A stretch of DNA of 64,000 bases from Verrucomicrobium sp. (lineage in GTDB: Bacteria > Verrucomicrobiota > Verrucomicrobiia > Methylacidiphilales > UBA1321), in contig JAFIGT010000032.1 of the NCBI GenBank assembly GCA_017849585.1, positions 20,027 through 84,026 on the forward strand. Reading direction: 5' to 3'. This document shows, in pieces, positions 1 to 7,785 of the stretch (its first letter is position 1; each line of letters opens with the position of its first letter). The position numbers and the translations under genes are program-made. The notes beneath the pieces were generated by a model. It had not been told where the DNA came from, ran no database searches, and worked only from the letters and a program-made list of their open reading frames with translations.

Positions 1-2
1 CC

Positions 3-497
3 ATCAGTGCCGTGTATGAATCCGCTCCCGTCTCCATCGAGGAGCCGGAACGTCAACCCGGTCCGCTCGCGGAATCGCACGAAGTGGGTGAAGAGGACGA
101 AATTTTCGAAGAAACTGAAGAAGGCACCGCGCCAAGCGAAACCACTGACACGACGGACGTCACTGACGCGCCCGAGCCTGCGGCAGAAGCCGCTGAAGAG
201 TTCGAAATCACCGAAGAGGAACCTTCCGAATTGGCGGCGGAGGAACCGACCGAAGGGGTTGCCGGGGGCGTTGCCGAGGAGTCCGCTGAACCCACCGCAA
301 CCATTCTTGAGCCGTTCGAGGACGAAATCCCCGAAGAGACCCCGGAAGCACCGATCGAGGAAATGGTTTCCGAAGACACTGTTCCGGACGACGAATCGGC
401 CACCGAACCGACGCCGGATGAACCCACCGAAGAGCTTCCCGAGGAATCGGATGATTCCGGGGAGGAACCGCCCGCCAAGGACGCGTCCCATCCCTAG
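3..497 (+). CDS. 3' end of an acidic-tailed protein, possibly ScpA (partial)
   Basis: The reading frame is open from the left edge of the window (codon at 3-5) to a TAG at 495-497, so the gene starts upstream. The visible 164 residues are extremely rich in Glu, Pro, Thr and Ala and look like a disordered acidic tail with no recognisable domain. The gene ends 51 bases before scpB on the same strand. scpA normally sits directly before scpB, so a ScpA with a long acidic extension is a reasonable guess, but nothing in the visible part proves it. Two other frames are also open here because of the biased composition; the acidic frame is preferred because it runs in from the edge and stops neatly before scpB. 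Confidence 0.5.
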   Translation: MSAVYESAPVSIEEPERQPGPLAESHEVGEEDEIFEETEEGTAPSETTDTTDVTDAPEPAAEAAEEFEITEEEPSELAAEEPTEGVAGGVAEESAEPTATILEPFEDEIPEETPEAPIEEMVSEDTVPDDESATEPTPDEPTEELPEESDDSGEEPPAKDASHP

Positions 498-548
498 GCG
501 ACAGCCGGTCTTGCTCTTTTCCAAGGTAAAAGCTAATACTTCTCGCTT

Positions 549-1241
549 ATGGAGTTAAAGTTGGTCATTGAGGCGCTGCTTTTTGCGGCGGAAAAACCTC
601 TCCTCGTCAAACGAATCCAGACGATGCTCAAGGATGCGGCCGGATGTGCGCCGACTCCTGAGACGGAGCCATTTCACTCGCTCAAGGAGGAGGAAATCCG
701 GCAGGCGTTGACCGATCTCGATACCGATTATGTCACCCGCGGCAGCGGCCTGATGGTGCAGGAAATCGCCGAGGGCTTTCAGATCCGTACCCGCCCGCAA
801 TACGCGGTCTGGGTGGAACAACTCTTCGACGGGCCCAAGGTTTCGCGCATGAGCCAGCCCGCGGTTGAGACGCTCGCCATCATCGCTTATCGCCAGCCCA
901 TTTCCCGTGCGGATATCGAAGCCGTGCGCGGTGTGGCGGTGGACGGCGTCGTCGCCACGCTGCTGGAACGGAAACTGATCCGCATTGCCGGTCGCTCGGA
1001 ACAGCCGGGCCGCCCGCTGCTGTACGAAACCACGCCGATCTTCCTCGAGGAATTCGGCCTGAAGAATTTGAACGAGTTGCCCAATGCCGACGAGTTGCGC
1101 ACCATCGAGCTGCGCCGCGCCAATCCGCCGGAAACCCCGACCGCCGAACAACCCCCTCTCTTCAATGAAAATCCAGAACCTGCGCAAGAAGATCGACCAG
1201 TTGGACAGCCGGCTGCTGACGCTCCTCAACCAGAGAGCTAA
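549..1241 (+). CDS. scpB: Segregation and condensation protein B (ScpB)
   Basis: ScpB is the winged-helix kleisin partner of the SMC-ScpAB complex, which compacts and separates chromosomes. The 230-residue protein begins MELKLVIEALLFAAEKPLLV, a typical ScpB opening, and carries the hallmark segment PAVETLAIIAYRQPISRADI around residues 105-125 followed by RGVAVDGVVATLLERKLI. The last 40 residues are Pro/Glu-rich and probably disordered. The ATG at 549 is the first in frame and follows closely on the acidic-tailed upstream gene. The 3' end overlaps the chorismate mutase gene by 77 bases in another frame, which suggests translational coupling. Confidence 0.92.
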   Translation: MELKLVIEALLFAAEKPLLVKRIQTMLKDAAGCAPTPETEPFHSLKEEEIRQALTDLDTDYVTRGSGLMVQEIAEGFQIRTRPQYAVWVEQLFDGPKVSRMSQPAVETLAIIAYRQPISRADIEAVRGVAVDGVVATLLERKLIRIAGRSEQPGRPLLYETTPIFLEEFGLKNLNELPNADELRTIELRRANPPETPTAEQPPLFNENPEPAQEDRPVGQPAADAPQPES

Positions 1242-1995
1242 GCTGTCCGCCGCCATTGGCCAGTGGAAACTTGCCTCGGGGAGCCATGTCTACGCTCCCG
1301 ATCGCGAGGAACATCTGCTGCGCACGTTGGAAGGCAAGAACGCCGGCCCAATGCCCCACGGGGCGTTGCGTTCGATCTACCGCGAAATTCTCTCCACCTC
1401 CCGCGCCTGCCAGCGTCCGCTGCAAGTGGCCTGCGTCGGTCGTGAACTCTCCAACGCCTGGGTCGCCACCCGCCGCCGTTTCGGCAGCAGCGACAATTAT
1501 CAATCCCTCTCCTCGCTTACGCAGGTGATCAACGGCATCTCCCACCGCAAGCTCGATGTAGGTGTGGTGGATCGCGCCACGCTCATTGGGCTTGTCTGGG
1601 AGAAGCCTGCTCTCGCGAAAAAATTCGCCGTCTGTGGCGATATCACGTTGTCTCCACGCGCGGGTCGCAATGGAAACGGCGCTCGCGACGTTTATTTTCT
1701 CCTCAGCCATTCCCCCGTGCCACCGACCGATTACAGCAAGACGGTTGTGGCGCTCGAATGCACGGCTTCATTCGGCAGTGTAAAAGAATGGCAAGCGGCC
1801 TTTTCTGTGCTAAGACGTTCTCTGCTGCATGTGGAACAGATTAAATGGGGCAAGGGCAACTCCAAGAGCCGATGGTTGGTCGAACTCAAGGGCCACTGGA
1901 CGGCGGAAGATCTCGCCCGGAAACTGGAACCGGTTAAGATGATCCGCCGCTGGCTCATCGTCGGTTCTTACCCCGAGGTGCCGCACTATGCCTGA
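1165..1995 (+). CDS. Chorismate mutase fused to a degenerate prephenate dehydratase and ACT-like domain
   Basis: Residues 1-85 form an AroQ-type chorismate mutase, the enzyme that turns chorismate into prephenate. Matches include LRKKIDQLD (6-14), NQRAKLSAAIGQWK (22-35) and PDREEHLL (45-52), with the Arg, Lys and Asp-Arg-Glu positions that line the active site of the family. Residues 88-140 resemble the start of the prephenate dehydratase (PDT) domain of P-proteins. Residues 175-177 (Asp-Val-Tyr), just before SPVPPT, occupy the place of the catalytic Thr-Arg-Phe motif. About 195-270 aligns with an ACT domain and ends LIVGSYP like true P-proteins. At 276 residues it is roughly 80-110 shorter than a normal P-protein. 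I start it at the ATG at 1165, where the mutase homology begins; an in-frame ATG at 1084 would add 27 unrelated residues. The mutase is probably active and the dehydratase probably not. Confidence 0.8.
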   Translation: MKIQNLRKKIDQLDSRLLTLLNQRAKLSAAIGQWKLASGSHVYAPDREEHLLRTLEGKNAGPMPHGALRSIYREILSTSRACQRPLQVACVGRELSNAWVATRRRFGSSDNYQSLSSLTQVINGISHRKLDVGVVDRATLIGLVWEKPALAKKFAVCGDITLSPRAGRNGNGARDVYFLLSHSPVPPTDYSKTVVALECTASFGSVKEWQAAFSVLRRSLLHVEQIKWGKGNSKSRWLVELKGHWTAEDLARKLEPVKMIRRWLIVGSYPEVPHYA

Positions 1996-3796
1996 CGCCT
2001 CCGGCCATCCCAATCCCCCCAAGCCGGTCACGCCTCCACCGCTACCGGGAGCCGCTGGAGCCCAGCCTCCCACGCCCCCCGCTTCCTCCTTGCCCCCGCG
2101 CGTCACGCTGCCCAAATTGCCCACGCAGGCCGAATTGCCCATCACCCCGCCGCCGGTGCCTGCTCCCGCTCCGGTGACACCGCCTCCCGCACCCGCGCCG
2201 CTTCCTCCTGTTCCCGCGACATCGCCCGCTCCGGCGTCGGCAACTCCCGAGGGCAAATCCGAATCGCTCACGGGTAAACCCGGAGAGGGTCAAGATCGTC
2301 CCAAGCCGAAGGGGCTCGCGTTCCCGAAATTTTCGATGCTCAGCAAGAAACCGGGCGAACTCCTGTCCCGCAAGCGCGGCAAGGGCGCTCCCGCTCCCGG
2401 TTCGGACACCAAACCGGGCGAGAAAATGCCCGCCCCGGCGCTGCCCTCCAGCGCTCCCGCGGCGGCACCTCAGACGATTCAAAAGGTCACTCTCGACCCG
2501 GCGCACAAAGGCGGATCAAATCGCACGCATGCGGAAAAACTGCCGCATCCGCGCGAACTCCCGGCTACTTCCACTGGTGCCGGGGCTACGACTCCGGCCA
2601 TCCCTGCCGCTCCCACCGCTGGGACGCCCGTGCAGGTGCCAAAGAAGGAAGTGCAGCGCGTTCGTCCCGCGTGGCTCAAGATTATCATTGCCGTCACGCT
2701 ACGGCTCATCGTTCTGGGTGCCATTGTCGGGATCGGCTATTATTCCTACTACACCCTGCGCGAAACGCGGTTGGAAGGGTTCGTGAATTTGCCCCCCGAC
2801 TTTCAGGTGAAGCGCGTTTGCCTCGTGCGCGATTTCCGTCAGGACGTGCTCAATCTCGCGGAGGAGCTGGCCATGGCCCGTGCTCCGCTCCGGTCCGATA
2901 TTGAGCAGCTTGAGACGGTCGTTTCGCGCAGTAAATCGGATGTGGCCGGTCGCGAGGAGCGGTTGCGCTTGCTGCGCGAGGAAGTGGAGAAGGCGGACAA
3001 GGAAATCCTCGGCGTGATGAAGGATGCCACCGATTCTGGCAATAAAATCTGGTCGGGTCCCGGCGCGGCGCTGGATACCGAGTTCTCGCAAAAGAAGGAA
3101 GAGTTCCACAAGAAGATTGCCGAGCGAGCAGCTCAGCTCAAGATTAAGTACGTCGACAACACCGATTACCGCGACCCGGAAGTCTGGGTCAACGCCTTCC
3201 GACTGGCCCTCTATGATGCACCCAAGGAAATCAATACGGGTGTTCAGCGGGAGTGGGCGGAGAAGGAACTCGCGAGCTGGAAGAAGTATGTCGAGAGTTA
3301 CCAGCAGGGCATGGCCGCGCTGAAGAAACAGGTCGAGGAAATTCAAACGTCACCGCAGGGGCGCATCGGGGAGATTAATCAACGCGTGAACGACCTGAAC
3401 CAGCGCATTGCGGAAACGGAGCAGGAAATTCAGCCGATCCGGCAGGAGTTGAAGCAGGGACAGGAAGCTTTGGATAAACTTACGGCGGAGCAGGCCAGCC
3501 TGGAATCGCCCTTCTACAAGCAGGTACTGGATGCGCCGGAGGGGAGCTTGCTGCTGAAGCTCAATTTCGATGCGGCGACCAATCGTTTCACTTGGCGCGA
3601 AATCAATCGCGATCCGCAGTTCCCCCCGGGCGAATACAACCTGTGGGTCAGTGCGATTGCGAAAGATGGCCAGGAATACTGGTCCTATGTGAAAATCCAT
3701 TTGTACGAATATCAAACCACCCAAGTCATTCTGCAGCCAGGGGCTTTTGTCTCCGTGCAGACCGTTCTGCATAGCGGCACCGGTACGGAAAAGTGA
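1988..3796 (+). CDS. Proline-rich single-pass membrane protein with coiled coils
   Basis: I do not recognise a named family. The 602-residue protein has a Pro/Ala-rich cytoplasmic segment (about 1-225) with a basic patch near 105-135, one transmembrane helix at about 229-255, and a long charged region outside the membrane. That region has heptad-like coiled coils near 280-345 and 420-500. The last 80 residues (VLDAPEGSLLLKLNFDAATN onward) look like a small beta domain. The ATG at 1988 overlaps the chorismate mutase stop by 8 bases, and the gene ends in a 4-base overlap with prmA, so it sits inside one transcription unit. A structural or envelope-tethering role is possible but unsupported. Confidence 0.75.
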   Translation: MPDASGHPNPPKPVTPPPLPGAAGAQPPTPPASSLPPRVTLPKLPTQAELPITPPPVPAPAPVTPPPAPAPLPPVPATSPAPASATPEGKSESLTGKPGEGQDRPKPKGLAFPKFSMLSKKPGELLSRKRGKGAPAPGSDTKPGEKMPAPALPSSAPAAAPQTIQKVTLDPAHKGGSNRTHAEKLPHPRELPATSTGAGATTPAIPAAPTAGTPVQVPKKEVQRVRPAWLKIIIAVTLRLIVLGAIVGIGYYSYYTLRETRLEGFVNLPPDFQVKRVCLVRDFRQDVLNLAEELAMARAPLRSDIEQLETVVSRSKSDVAGREERLRLLREEVEKADKEILGVMKDATDSGNKIWSGPGAALDTEFSQKKEEFHKKIAERAAQLKIKYVDNTDYRDPEVWVNAFRLALYDAPKEINTGVQREWAEKELASWKKYVESYQQGMAALKKQVEEIQTSPQGRIGEINQRVNDLNQRIAETEQEIQPIRQELKQGQEALDKLTAEQASLESPFYKQVLDAPEGSLLLKLNFDAATNRFTWREINRDPQFPPGEYNLWVSAIAKDGQEYWSYVKIHLYEYQTTQVILQPGAFVSVQTVLHSGTGTEK

Positions 3797-4650
3797 AGAA
3801 GAACGTGGATGGTCCCTTGTGGGTGTGGCGCCGCCAGATTGCCGAGGCGCAAGCGGAACAGTGGTTGGAACAACTCGAATGGGTCGGGCCGCAACGGGTC
3901 ATGGTGCTGGCGCGTCCCGGATCGATTCGCGCCCGCCTTGAAGTCTATGGTTCCCATCGCCGCGAGGCGGATCGCCTGCTCAAAGCGTACGGCGGCCGTG
4001 TTCGCGCCGTGGCGAAAAAAGAGCTGCTCCCGCCCGCACCGAGTCGTCCAATTCGGGCTAATCGCTCACTCTATGTGGTGGGTGACGCGAAGATCGCTCA
4101 GGCACTCCGTAAAAAAGTTCCGGCGGCGCGTATTCTTTGGATTCCCGCCAGCATGGCGTTCGGCTCCGGCGAGCACGCCACCACCGGCATGGTGCTGCGT
4201 TATCTCGGCAAGTCGAAGAAACTCGTGCAAGATGCGCAAGCGCTTGATCTCGGCACCGGCAGCGGGATTCTTGCTCTGGCAGCGCGTGCGCTTGGCGCAC
4301 GACGCGTCGTGGCGATGGATAACTGCCCGGATTGCATCCGCATTTCCCGCGAGAATGAGAAGTCGAATTTCGGTGACAGTGCCATCCGCTGGCATCGGGC
4401 CGAACTCGGTGCGTTTGATCCGAAGGCAGTCTTCCGCCTCGTCACGGCCAATCTCTTCAGCGATCTCCTCATCGGCCAGTCCGCCTCCATTTGGCAGTGC
4501 CTCGCCCCCGGCGGCACGCTCTTGTTGAGCGGCATTTTGCATCCTCAAGCCGCTGGCGTGGTGCGCGCTTATCGGGCGCAAGGTGGCAAATTGATTTGTC
4601 AGCAACGCAAGGGCAAATGGGTCCTGCTGGCCTTTGCTCGAAAGACGTAA
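3793..4650 (+). CDS. prmA: Ribosomal protein L11 methyltransferase-like (PrmA family)
   Basis: This is a class I SAM-dependent methyltransferase of the PrmA family, which methylates ribosomal protein L11. The diagnostic stretch SMAFGSGEHATTGMVLRYL (around residues 118-136) matches the PrmA signature. It is followed by the SAM-binding motif LDLGTGSGILALAARALGA and by the ANLF/LLLSGIL segments found where PrmA has NILA and LLLSGIL. The length of 285 residues is normal. The start is a GTG at 3793 overlapping the previous stop by 4 bases. The N-terminal L11-recognition domain is poorly conserved, so the substrate is inferred from the catalytic half. Confidence 0.85.
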   Translation: MKKNVDGPLWVWRRQIAEAQAEQWLEQLEWVGPQRVMVLARPGSIRARLEVYGSHRREADRLLKAYGGRVRAVAKKELLPPAPSRPIRANRSLYVVGDAKIAQALRKKVPAARILWIPASMAFGSGEHATTGMVLRYLGKSKKLVQDAQALDLGTGSGILALAARALGARRVVAMDNCPDCIRISRENEKSNFGDSAIRWHRAELGAFDPKAVFRLVTANLFSDLLIGQSASIWQCLAPGGTLLLSGILHPQAAGVVRAYRAQGGKLICQQRKGKWVLLAFARKT

Positions 4651-4656
4651 CTTTGT

Positions 4657-4686
4657 TGTAACCAAGTCTTTCTTCCCATCGTCTGG
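4657..4686 (+). promoter_or_regulatory. Candidate ECF sigma factor-dependent promoter
   Basis: TGTAAC at 4657-4662 and CGTC at 4680-4683 are separated by 17 bases. This is the bipartite arrangement (AAC-type -35, CGTC-type -10) recognised by many ECF sigma factors. It lies 42 bases before the start codon of the ECF sigma gene, so the sigma factor may drive its own operon. Seen by eye only; no expression data support it. Confidence 0.5.
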
Positions 4687-4727
4687 TGAGATATGGGAAG
4701 GATACACAAAAGAAACCGTAACCCGTT

Positions 4728-5318
4728 ATGGAGGATGCCCACGCTGAGATGGTGGCCTGTCTGGCGCGAGTGCGAGCCGGAGACGAAGCCGCCGCGCGTG
4801 AGCTGGTGGATCGCCTCTACCCGCTCATTCTGCGCGTGGTGCGGGGACATCGTCCGCGAGCCGTTCCGGAGGAAGACTTAGCACAGGAAGTCTTGATTAA
4901 AATGTTTACGCGGCTCGACCAATACCGGCAGGAAGTGCCCTTTGAGCACTGGGTGAGCCGGATTGCCCTGACCACCTGTTTGGATCATCTCCGTGCCCAA
5001 TATCGACGTCCGGAATGGCGGCTGGCGGATCTCAGCGAGGAGGAGTCGCGCTACCTGGAAGAATGCTGCGCTGCCGATACGGAAGGAGAAGCTCCGGGCG
5101 AAGCCCTGGCGGCGCGTGAACTGGCTGGGAAGCTTCTAGATCATTTGAATCCGAAAGATCGCGTGGTCGTGACGCTGCTCGATCTGGAAGGGCATAGTGT
5201 CGCCGAGGTGGCGGCACTCACGGGTATGAACGGCACGCTCATCAAGGTGCGTGCCTTTCGGGCCCGACGCAAGTTGCGCCGATTGATGGAGCAATGGCGG
5301 AAGGAGAAAAAAATATGA
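4728..5318 (+). CDS. ECF-type RNA polymerase sigma factor
   Basis: This 196-residue sigma-70 family protein has only regions 2 and 4. Region 2 spans about residues 25-90, with EEDLAQEVLIKMFTRLDQY and FEHWVSRIALTTCLDHLRA. Region 4 is at about 135-190, with LNPKDRVVVTLLDLEGHS and a helix-turn-helix VAEVAALTGMNGTLIKVRAF. It redirects RNA polymerase to its own promoter set, typically under envelope stress. It is the first of three overlapping genes, and a matching promoter-like element lies upstream. The stop overlaps the next start as ATGA. Confidence 0.92.
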   Translation: MEDAHAEMVACLARVRAGDEAAARELVDRLYPLILRVVRGHRPRAVPEEDLAQEVLIKMFTRLDQYRQEVPFEHWVSRIALTTCLDHLRAQYRRPEWRLADLSEEESRYLEECCAADTEGEAPGEALAARELAGKLLDHLNPKDRVVVTLLDLEGHSVAEVAALTGMNGTLIKVRAFRARRKLRRLMEQWRKEKKI

Positions 5319-5602
5319 AGAATCCCCAGGATCCTTGGAGCAGGCTCGCCGCTGCCGCGCGCCGTGCGGCGTCTGATTCTCCCGATGAGACAGCGCCCTA
5401 TGGGCTAACCACGCGTGTGCTGGCCGCGTGGCACCAGCAAGCACTAGCGGAAATCAATTGGGAACGATTTGGCTGGCGGGCGCTCGCCTCAGCTTTCGCC
5501 GTGGCGGCGATTTGCGTGATACTGAATTATAATGGGCTGAGATCCTTGCAAGACGATAATCTGGAAGTCGCGGACATGGTCGATATGGAGATGGTTCTAT
5601 GA
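5315..5602 (+). CDS. Small single-pass membrane protein, candidate anti-sigma factor
   Basis: This 95-residue protein has a soluble N-terminal half and one hydrophobic helix at about 56-74 (LASAFAVAAICVILNYNGL), followed by an acidic tail. I see no zinc-binding anti-sigma HxxxCxxC motif. Its place directly after an ECF sigma gene (ATGA overlap at 5315-5318, Shine-Dalgarno AAGGAG at 5301-5306) and its one-helix topology fit a membrane-tethered sigma regulator; this is inference from context. The ATG at 5315 is preferred over an in-frame start 21 bases upstream because of the ribosome-binding site. The stop overlaps the next gene by 4 bases. Confidence 0.75.
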   Translation: MKNPQDPWSRLAAAARRAASDSPDETAPYGLTTRVLAAWHQQALAEINWERFGWRALASAFAVAAICVILNYNGLRSLQDDNLEVADMVDMEMVL

Positions 5603-5994
5603 ACGAATTTTTTAAAAAATATGGAAAAATTGGACTCTGCTTTCTCGGCGTCTTTTTGGCCGGAGCTGTGACTGGCGGTGTGATCAGTGCGGGGATCGTC
5701 CGGCGCGTGGTGGCCAATCGGGTCAATCCGCAAAATTGGGAGTCGCTCTTGATGCGGGCGCTGGATCGTAAAATCGATTTGAGGCCCGAACAGCGGGCGA
5801 AGATCGTGCCGATGGTGGCGAGTGCGGTCAACGAATTCAAGGCGACGCGAGCCGATGCAGTGGGGCGACACCAGCAGACGTTGGCGCAGCTCAAGGCGAA
5901 TCTGGCGACCGTGCTGGACCCGGAGCAGCAGCAAGCATTGGAAAAACTATCGCAGGAGCGGCAGAAACGGTGGAAGAAATTCCTGCAGGAATAA
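5599..5994 (+). CDS. Periplasmic Spy/CpxP-like protein with N-terminal membrane anchor
   Basis: The 131-residue protein has an N-terminal hydrophobic helix (about 8-35, LCFLGVFLAGAVTGGVISAG). Behind it is an all-helical periplasmic part with LRPEQRAKIVPMV near residues 61-73 and LDPEQQQALEKL near 108-119. These paired Leu-Thr/Arg-x-x-Gln-like repeats recall the LTxxQ motifs of Spy/CpxP and heavy-metal-resistance sensor proteins. It closes the three-gene sigma operon, suggesting that it senses periplasmic stress and passes the signal to the preceding membrane protein. A hairpin follows at 5998-6028. Confidence 0.7.
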   Translation: MNEFFKKYGKIGLCFLGVFLAGAVTGGVISAGIVRRVVANRVNPQNWESLLMRALDRKIDLRPEQRAKIVPMVASAVNEFKATRADAVGRHQQTLAQLKANLATVLDPEQQQALEKLSQERQKRWKKFLQE

Positions 5995-5997
5995 CGG

Positions 5998-6028
5998 TTG
6001 CCGGAAGGGAGTAAATCCCTCCCGGCAA
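5998..6028. terminator. Hairpin between convergent genes, probable bidirectional terminator
   Basis: A 12-bp stem with one mismatch (TTGCCGG/CCGGCAA outside, AGGGA/TCCCT inside, loop GTAAA) lies between the end of the sigma operon and the end of the fucose-isomerase-like gene. There is no long T-run directly after it on the plus strand, so termination is inferred from the position and the strength of the stem. Confidence 0.55.
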
Positions 6029-6051
6029 TGCGATCTGAACTTTAACTGCTT

Positions 6052-7656
6052 TTACAAGTCACCACAGAAAGCGACTTCGAGGCCGAGTGCTTTCATTGCG
6101 GCGGCTTTGGCATAGAGGCCCTTCTTGGCCGATGCCTTGTCTGGCGCGTAAACCACCTGAATGTGATTTGACTTGTGCCGCGCCATCATCTGGTCGCGAG
6201 TGATTCCTTGCAGCACGGCATGCATGATCGGCCATTGCGAGGTGGTCAGATTCCAACGGTCCTGAGTTTCCGCTTTGGGCAGGGTGACCGATTCGGCCAG
6301 GCCGGTGTCGAATTTTAATTTTCCATCGGCCACATACACGCGGCTCCAAACCACCCAACCGGGTTTGCTGATGCCCTTGATCGTGCCGCCACCGAGGCGG
6401 AAGTACATGGCAGGTTGCCGTTCGCTGGTGACGCCTTTGTACCCACCAATGAGATGGGCCGGAGGTACTGCGCCGGAAATCTCGAACACCCAGATATACT
6501 CATCGAGCTTGTCGCTGGTGTACTGACGCGCCCAGCGGAGATCGTGCAGCGTGTTTTCCGGAGCGAAACCGAGTTCGCGCCAGAGCTTATAGGTGACGAG
6601 GCCGTCGAAGCCGGCGCACTCGTCGACTTCGTTGAAGTGCGGGAGCGCTTCTCCTTTGAAGAGTTCCTTGCCGGTGACTTCATGATAGACCGGCGGACGA
6701 TCCACATTGTTGAGCAAGCCTTCGACGAGGTCGGATGCAGGGAGCAGATCTTTCAAGCCTTGCTGATACTGAATGCCGATGGCCGAGCAGCCGAATTCAT
6801 CTGCGATGCGGACTGCGGCAATGTAGGTCTTGCACTGGAGCAGAACCTGATTTTTTGTCAGGTCATTTTCCTCGCTGGAACCGAATTGGAATTGGACACC
6901 CTTTTTCACGAGCCAGTCAAAAACAGCCTTGGCGTCCTTGTCGCTGACGGTGAGAGTCTTCGCGTAGAGTGCGGATTGGCTCAAGCGCTCCTTGAACACG
7001 CCCGTCGGGTGGAGAAGTTCGTCCGGGATGATGGCATTGAACATGCCCATGCAGCCTTCGTCGAACACGCCCATGATCGCTTTTTTGCTCTGCAGTTTTT
7101 CGGCAAACTTCACACCGATTTTTTCTGCGGCAGAAGGAACCTTGGCTTTCTTGTACGGCGTGATGTGCTTTTCCGGATGGGTGACTTCACCCTTGGTCAG
7201 CCAGTTGCGCAGTCCCTTGAGGAACGCGCTGTCGGTGAAATCTTCGCTCCAGAGCGTGCTGTATTTCACTCCGGCTTTCGTCATGGAGCCATTGAGATTG
7301 AGCATGCCGACGAGTCCCGGCCAGGTGCCGCTCCAGTTGGCGACGGTGAGGATCGGTCCGCGATGAGTGATGAGACCAGCCAGAACGTGGTGGCTATATT
7401 GCCAGACGGACTCGGCTACGATAAGCGGAGCGTCCTTCGGGATCGATTCAAACACTTCCATGCCGTACTTCTGGCTGTCGATGAAGCCGTGCTTTTTCAC
7501 GGGGTCATAGGGATGACCACGTTTGACTTTGTAGCCTTCGCGCTCAATGGCGGCTGTGAGTTGCTTTTCCATGGCCGCCTGCGCGTCCTGACACTTTTGA
7601 TTGGCCGAGAGGCGCAGGTCGCCGCTGGCGATGAGGATGATGGGTTGTTTTTTCAT
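6052..7656 (-). CDS. L-fucose isomerase-like sugar isomerase
   Basis: The 534-residue protein resembles the large fucose isomerase-like proteins of Verrucomicrobia and relatives, which are related to L-fucose/L-arabinose isomerases (ketose-aldose interconversion). Supporting segments are the Rossmann-like start MKKQPIILIASGDLRL, the central GPILTVANWSGTWPGLVGML, and the C-terminal ITRDQMMARHKSNHIQVVY, which recalls the family's C-terminal substrate-binding region. I use the ATG at 7656; an upstream in-frame ATG at 7728 would run through the operator region. It is divergent from a LacI-type gene with two matched operators between them, so sugar-inducible expression is likely. The actual sugar cannot be read from sequence. 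Confidence 0.7.
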   Translation of the reverse strand: MKKQPIILIASGDLRLSANQKCQDAQAAMEKQLTAAIEREGYKVKRGHPYDPVKKHGFIDSQKYGMEVFESIPKDAPLIVAESVWQYSHHVLAGLITHRGPILTVANWSGTWPGLVGMLNLNGSMTKAGVKYSTLWSEDFTDSAFLKGLRNWLTKGEVTHPEKHITPYKKAKVPSAAEKIGVKFAEKLQSKKAIMGVFDEGCMGMFNAIIPDELLHPTGVFKERLSQSALYAKTLTVSDKDAKAVFDWLVKKGVQFQFGSSEENDLTKNQVLLQCKTYIAAVRIADEFGCSAIGIQYQQGLKDLLPASDLVEGLLNNVDRPPVYHEVTGKELFKGEALPHFNEVDECAGFDGLVTYKLWRELGFAPENTLHDLRWARQYTSDKLDEYIWVFEISGAVPPAHLIGGYKGVTSERQPAMYFRLGGGTIKGISKPGWVVWSRVYVADGKLKFDTGLAESVTLPKAETQDRWNLTTSQWPIMHAVLQGITRDQMMARHKSNHIQVVYAPDKASAKKGLYAKAAAMKALGLEVAFCGDL

Positions 7657-7691
7657 AAAGAATAATGAGGGATGGGATTTGGGATATGGTG

Positions 7692-7709
7692 ATCTGACAC
7701 GTGTCAGAT
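7692..7709. promoter_or_regulatory. Perfect 18-bp palindrome, candidate LacI-family operator O1
   Basis: ATCTGACACGTGTCAGAT is a perfect inverted repeat centred between 7700 and 7701, in the intergenic region between the fucose-isomerase-like gene and the LacI-type gene. LacI-family proteins bind such even palindromes, and a second similar site lies 28 bp away. Confidence 0.75.
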
Positions 7710-7719
7710 TGCAATATTT

Positions 7720-7737
7720 ATCTGGCACCTGTCAGGC
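7720..7737. promoter_or_regulatory. Imperfect second copy of the LacI-family operator (O2)
   Basis: ATCTGGCACCTGTCAGGC matches the perfect palindrome at 7692-7709 in 14 of 18 positions. The centres are 28 bp apart. It lies just upstream of the regulator's start codon and may mediate autoregulation. Confidence 0.6.
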
Positions 7738-7785
7738 CGGAGCCTTATGCTCTCCGCCAAGACGGATGAAAAACCGGAGTTCTAC

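Noticed and set aside
53..478. Minus-strand Ser/Gly-rich frame opposite the acidic tail
   Set aside because: A GA-rich acidic coding stretch automatically gives a Ser-rich open frame on the other strand.
6415..7665. Long plus-strand open frame (416 codons) opposite the fucose-isomerase-like gene
   Set aside because: It is the antisense shadow of a gene with clear family segments; its translation is Val/Glu/Phe-rich without any recognisable domain.
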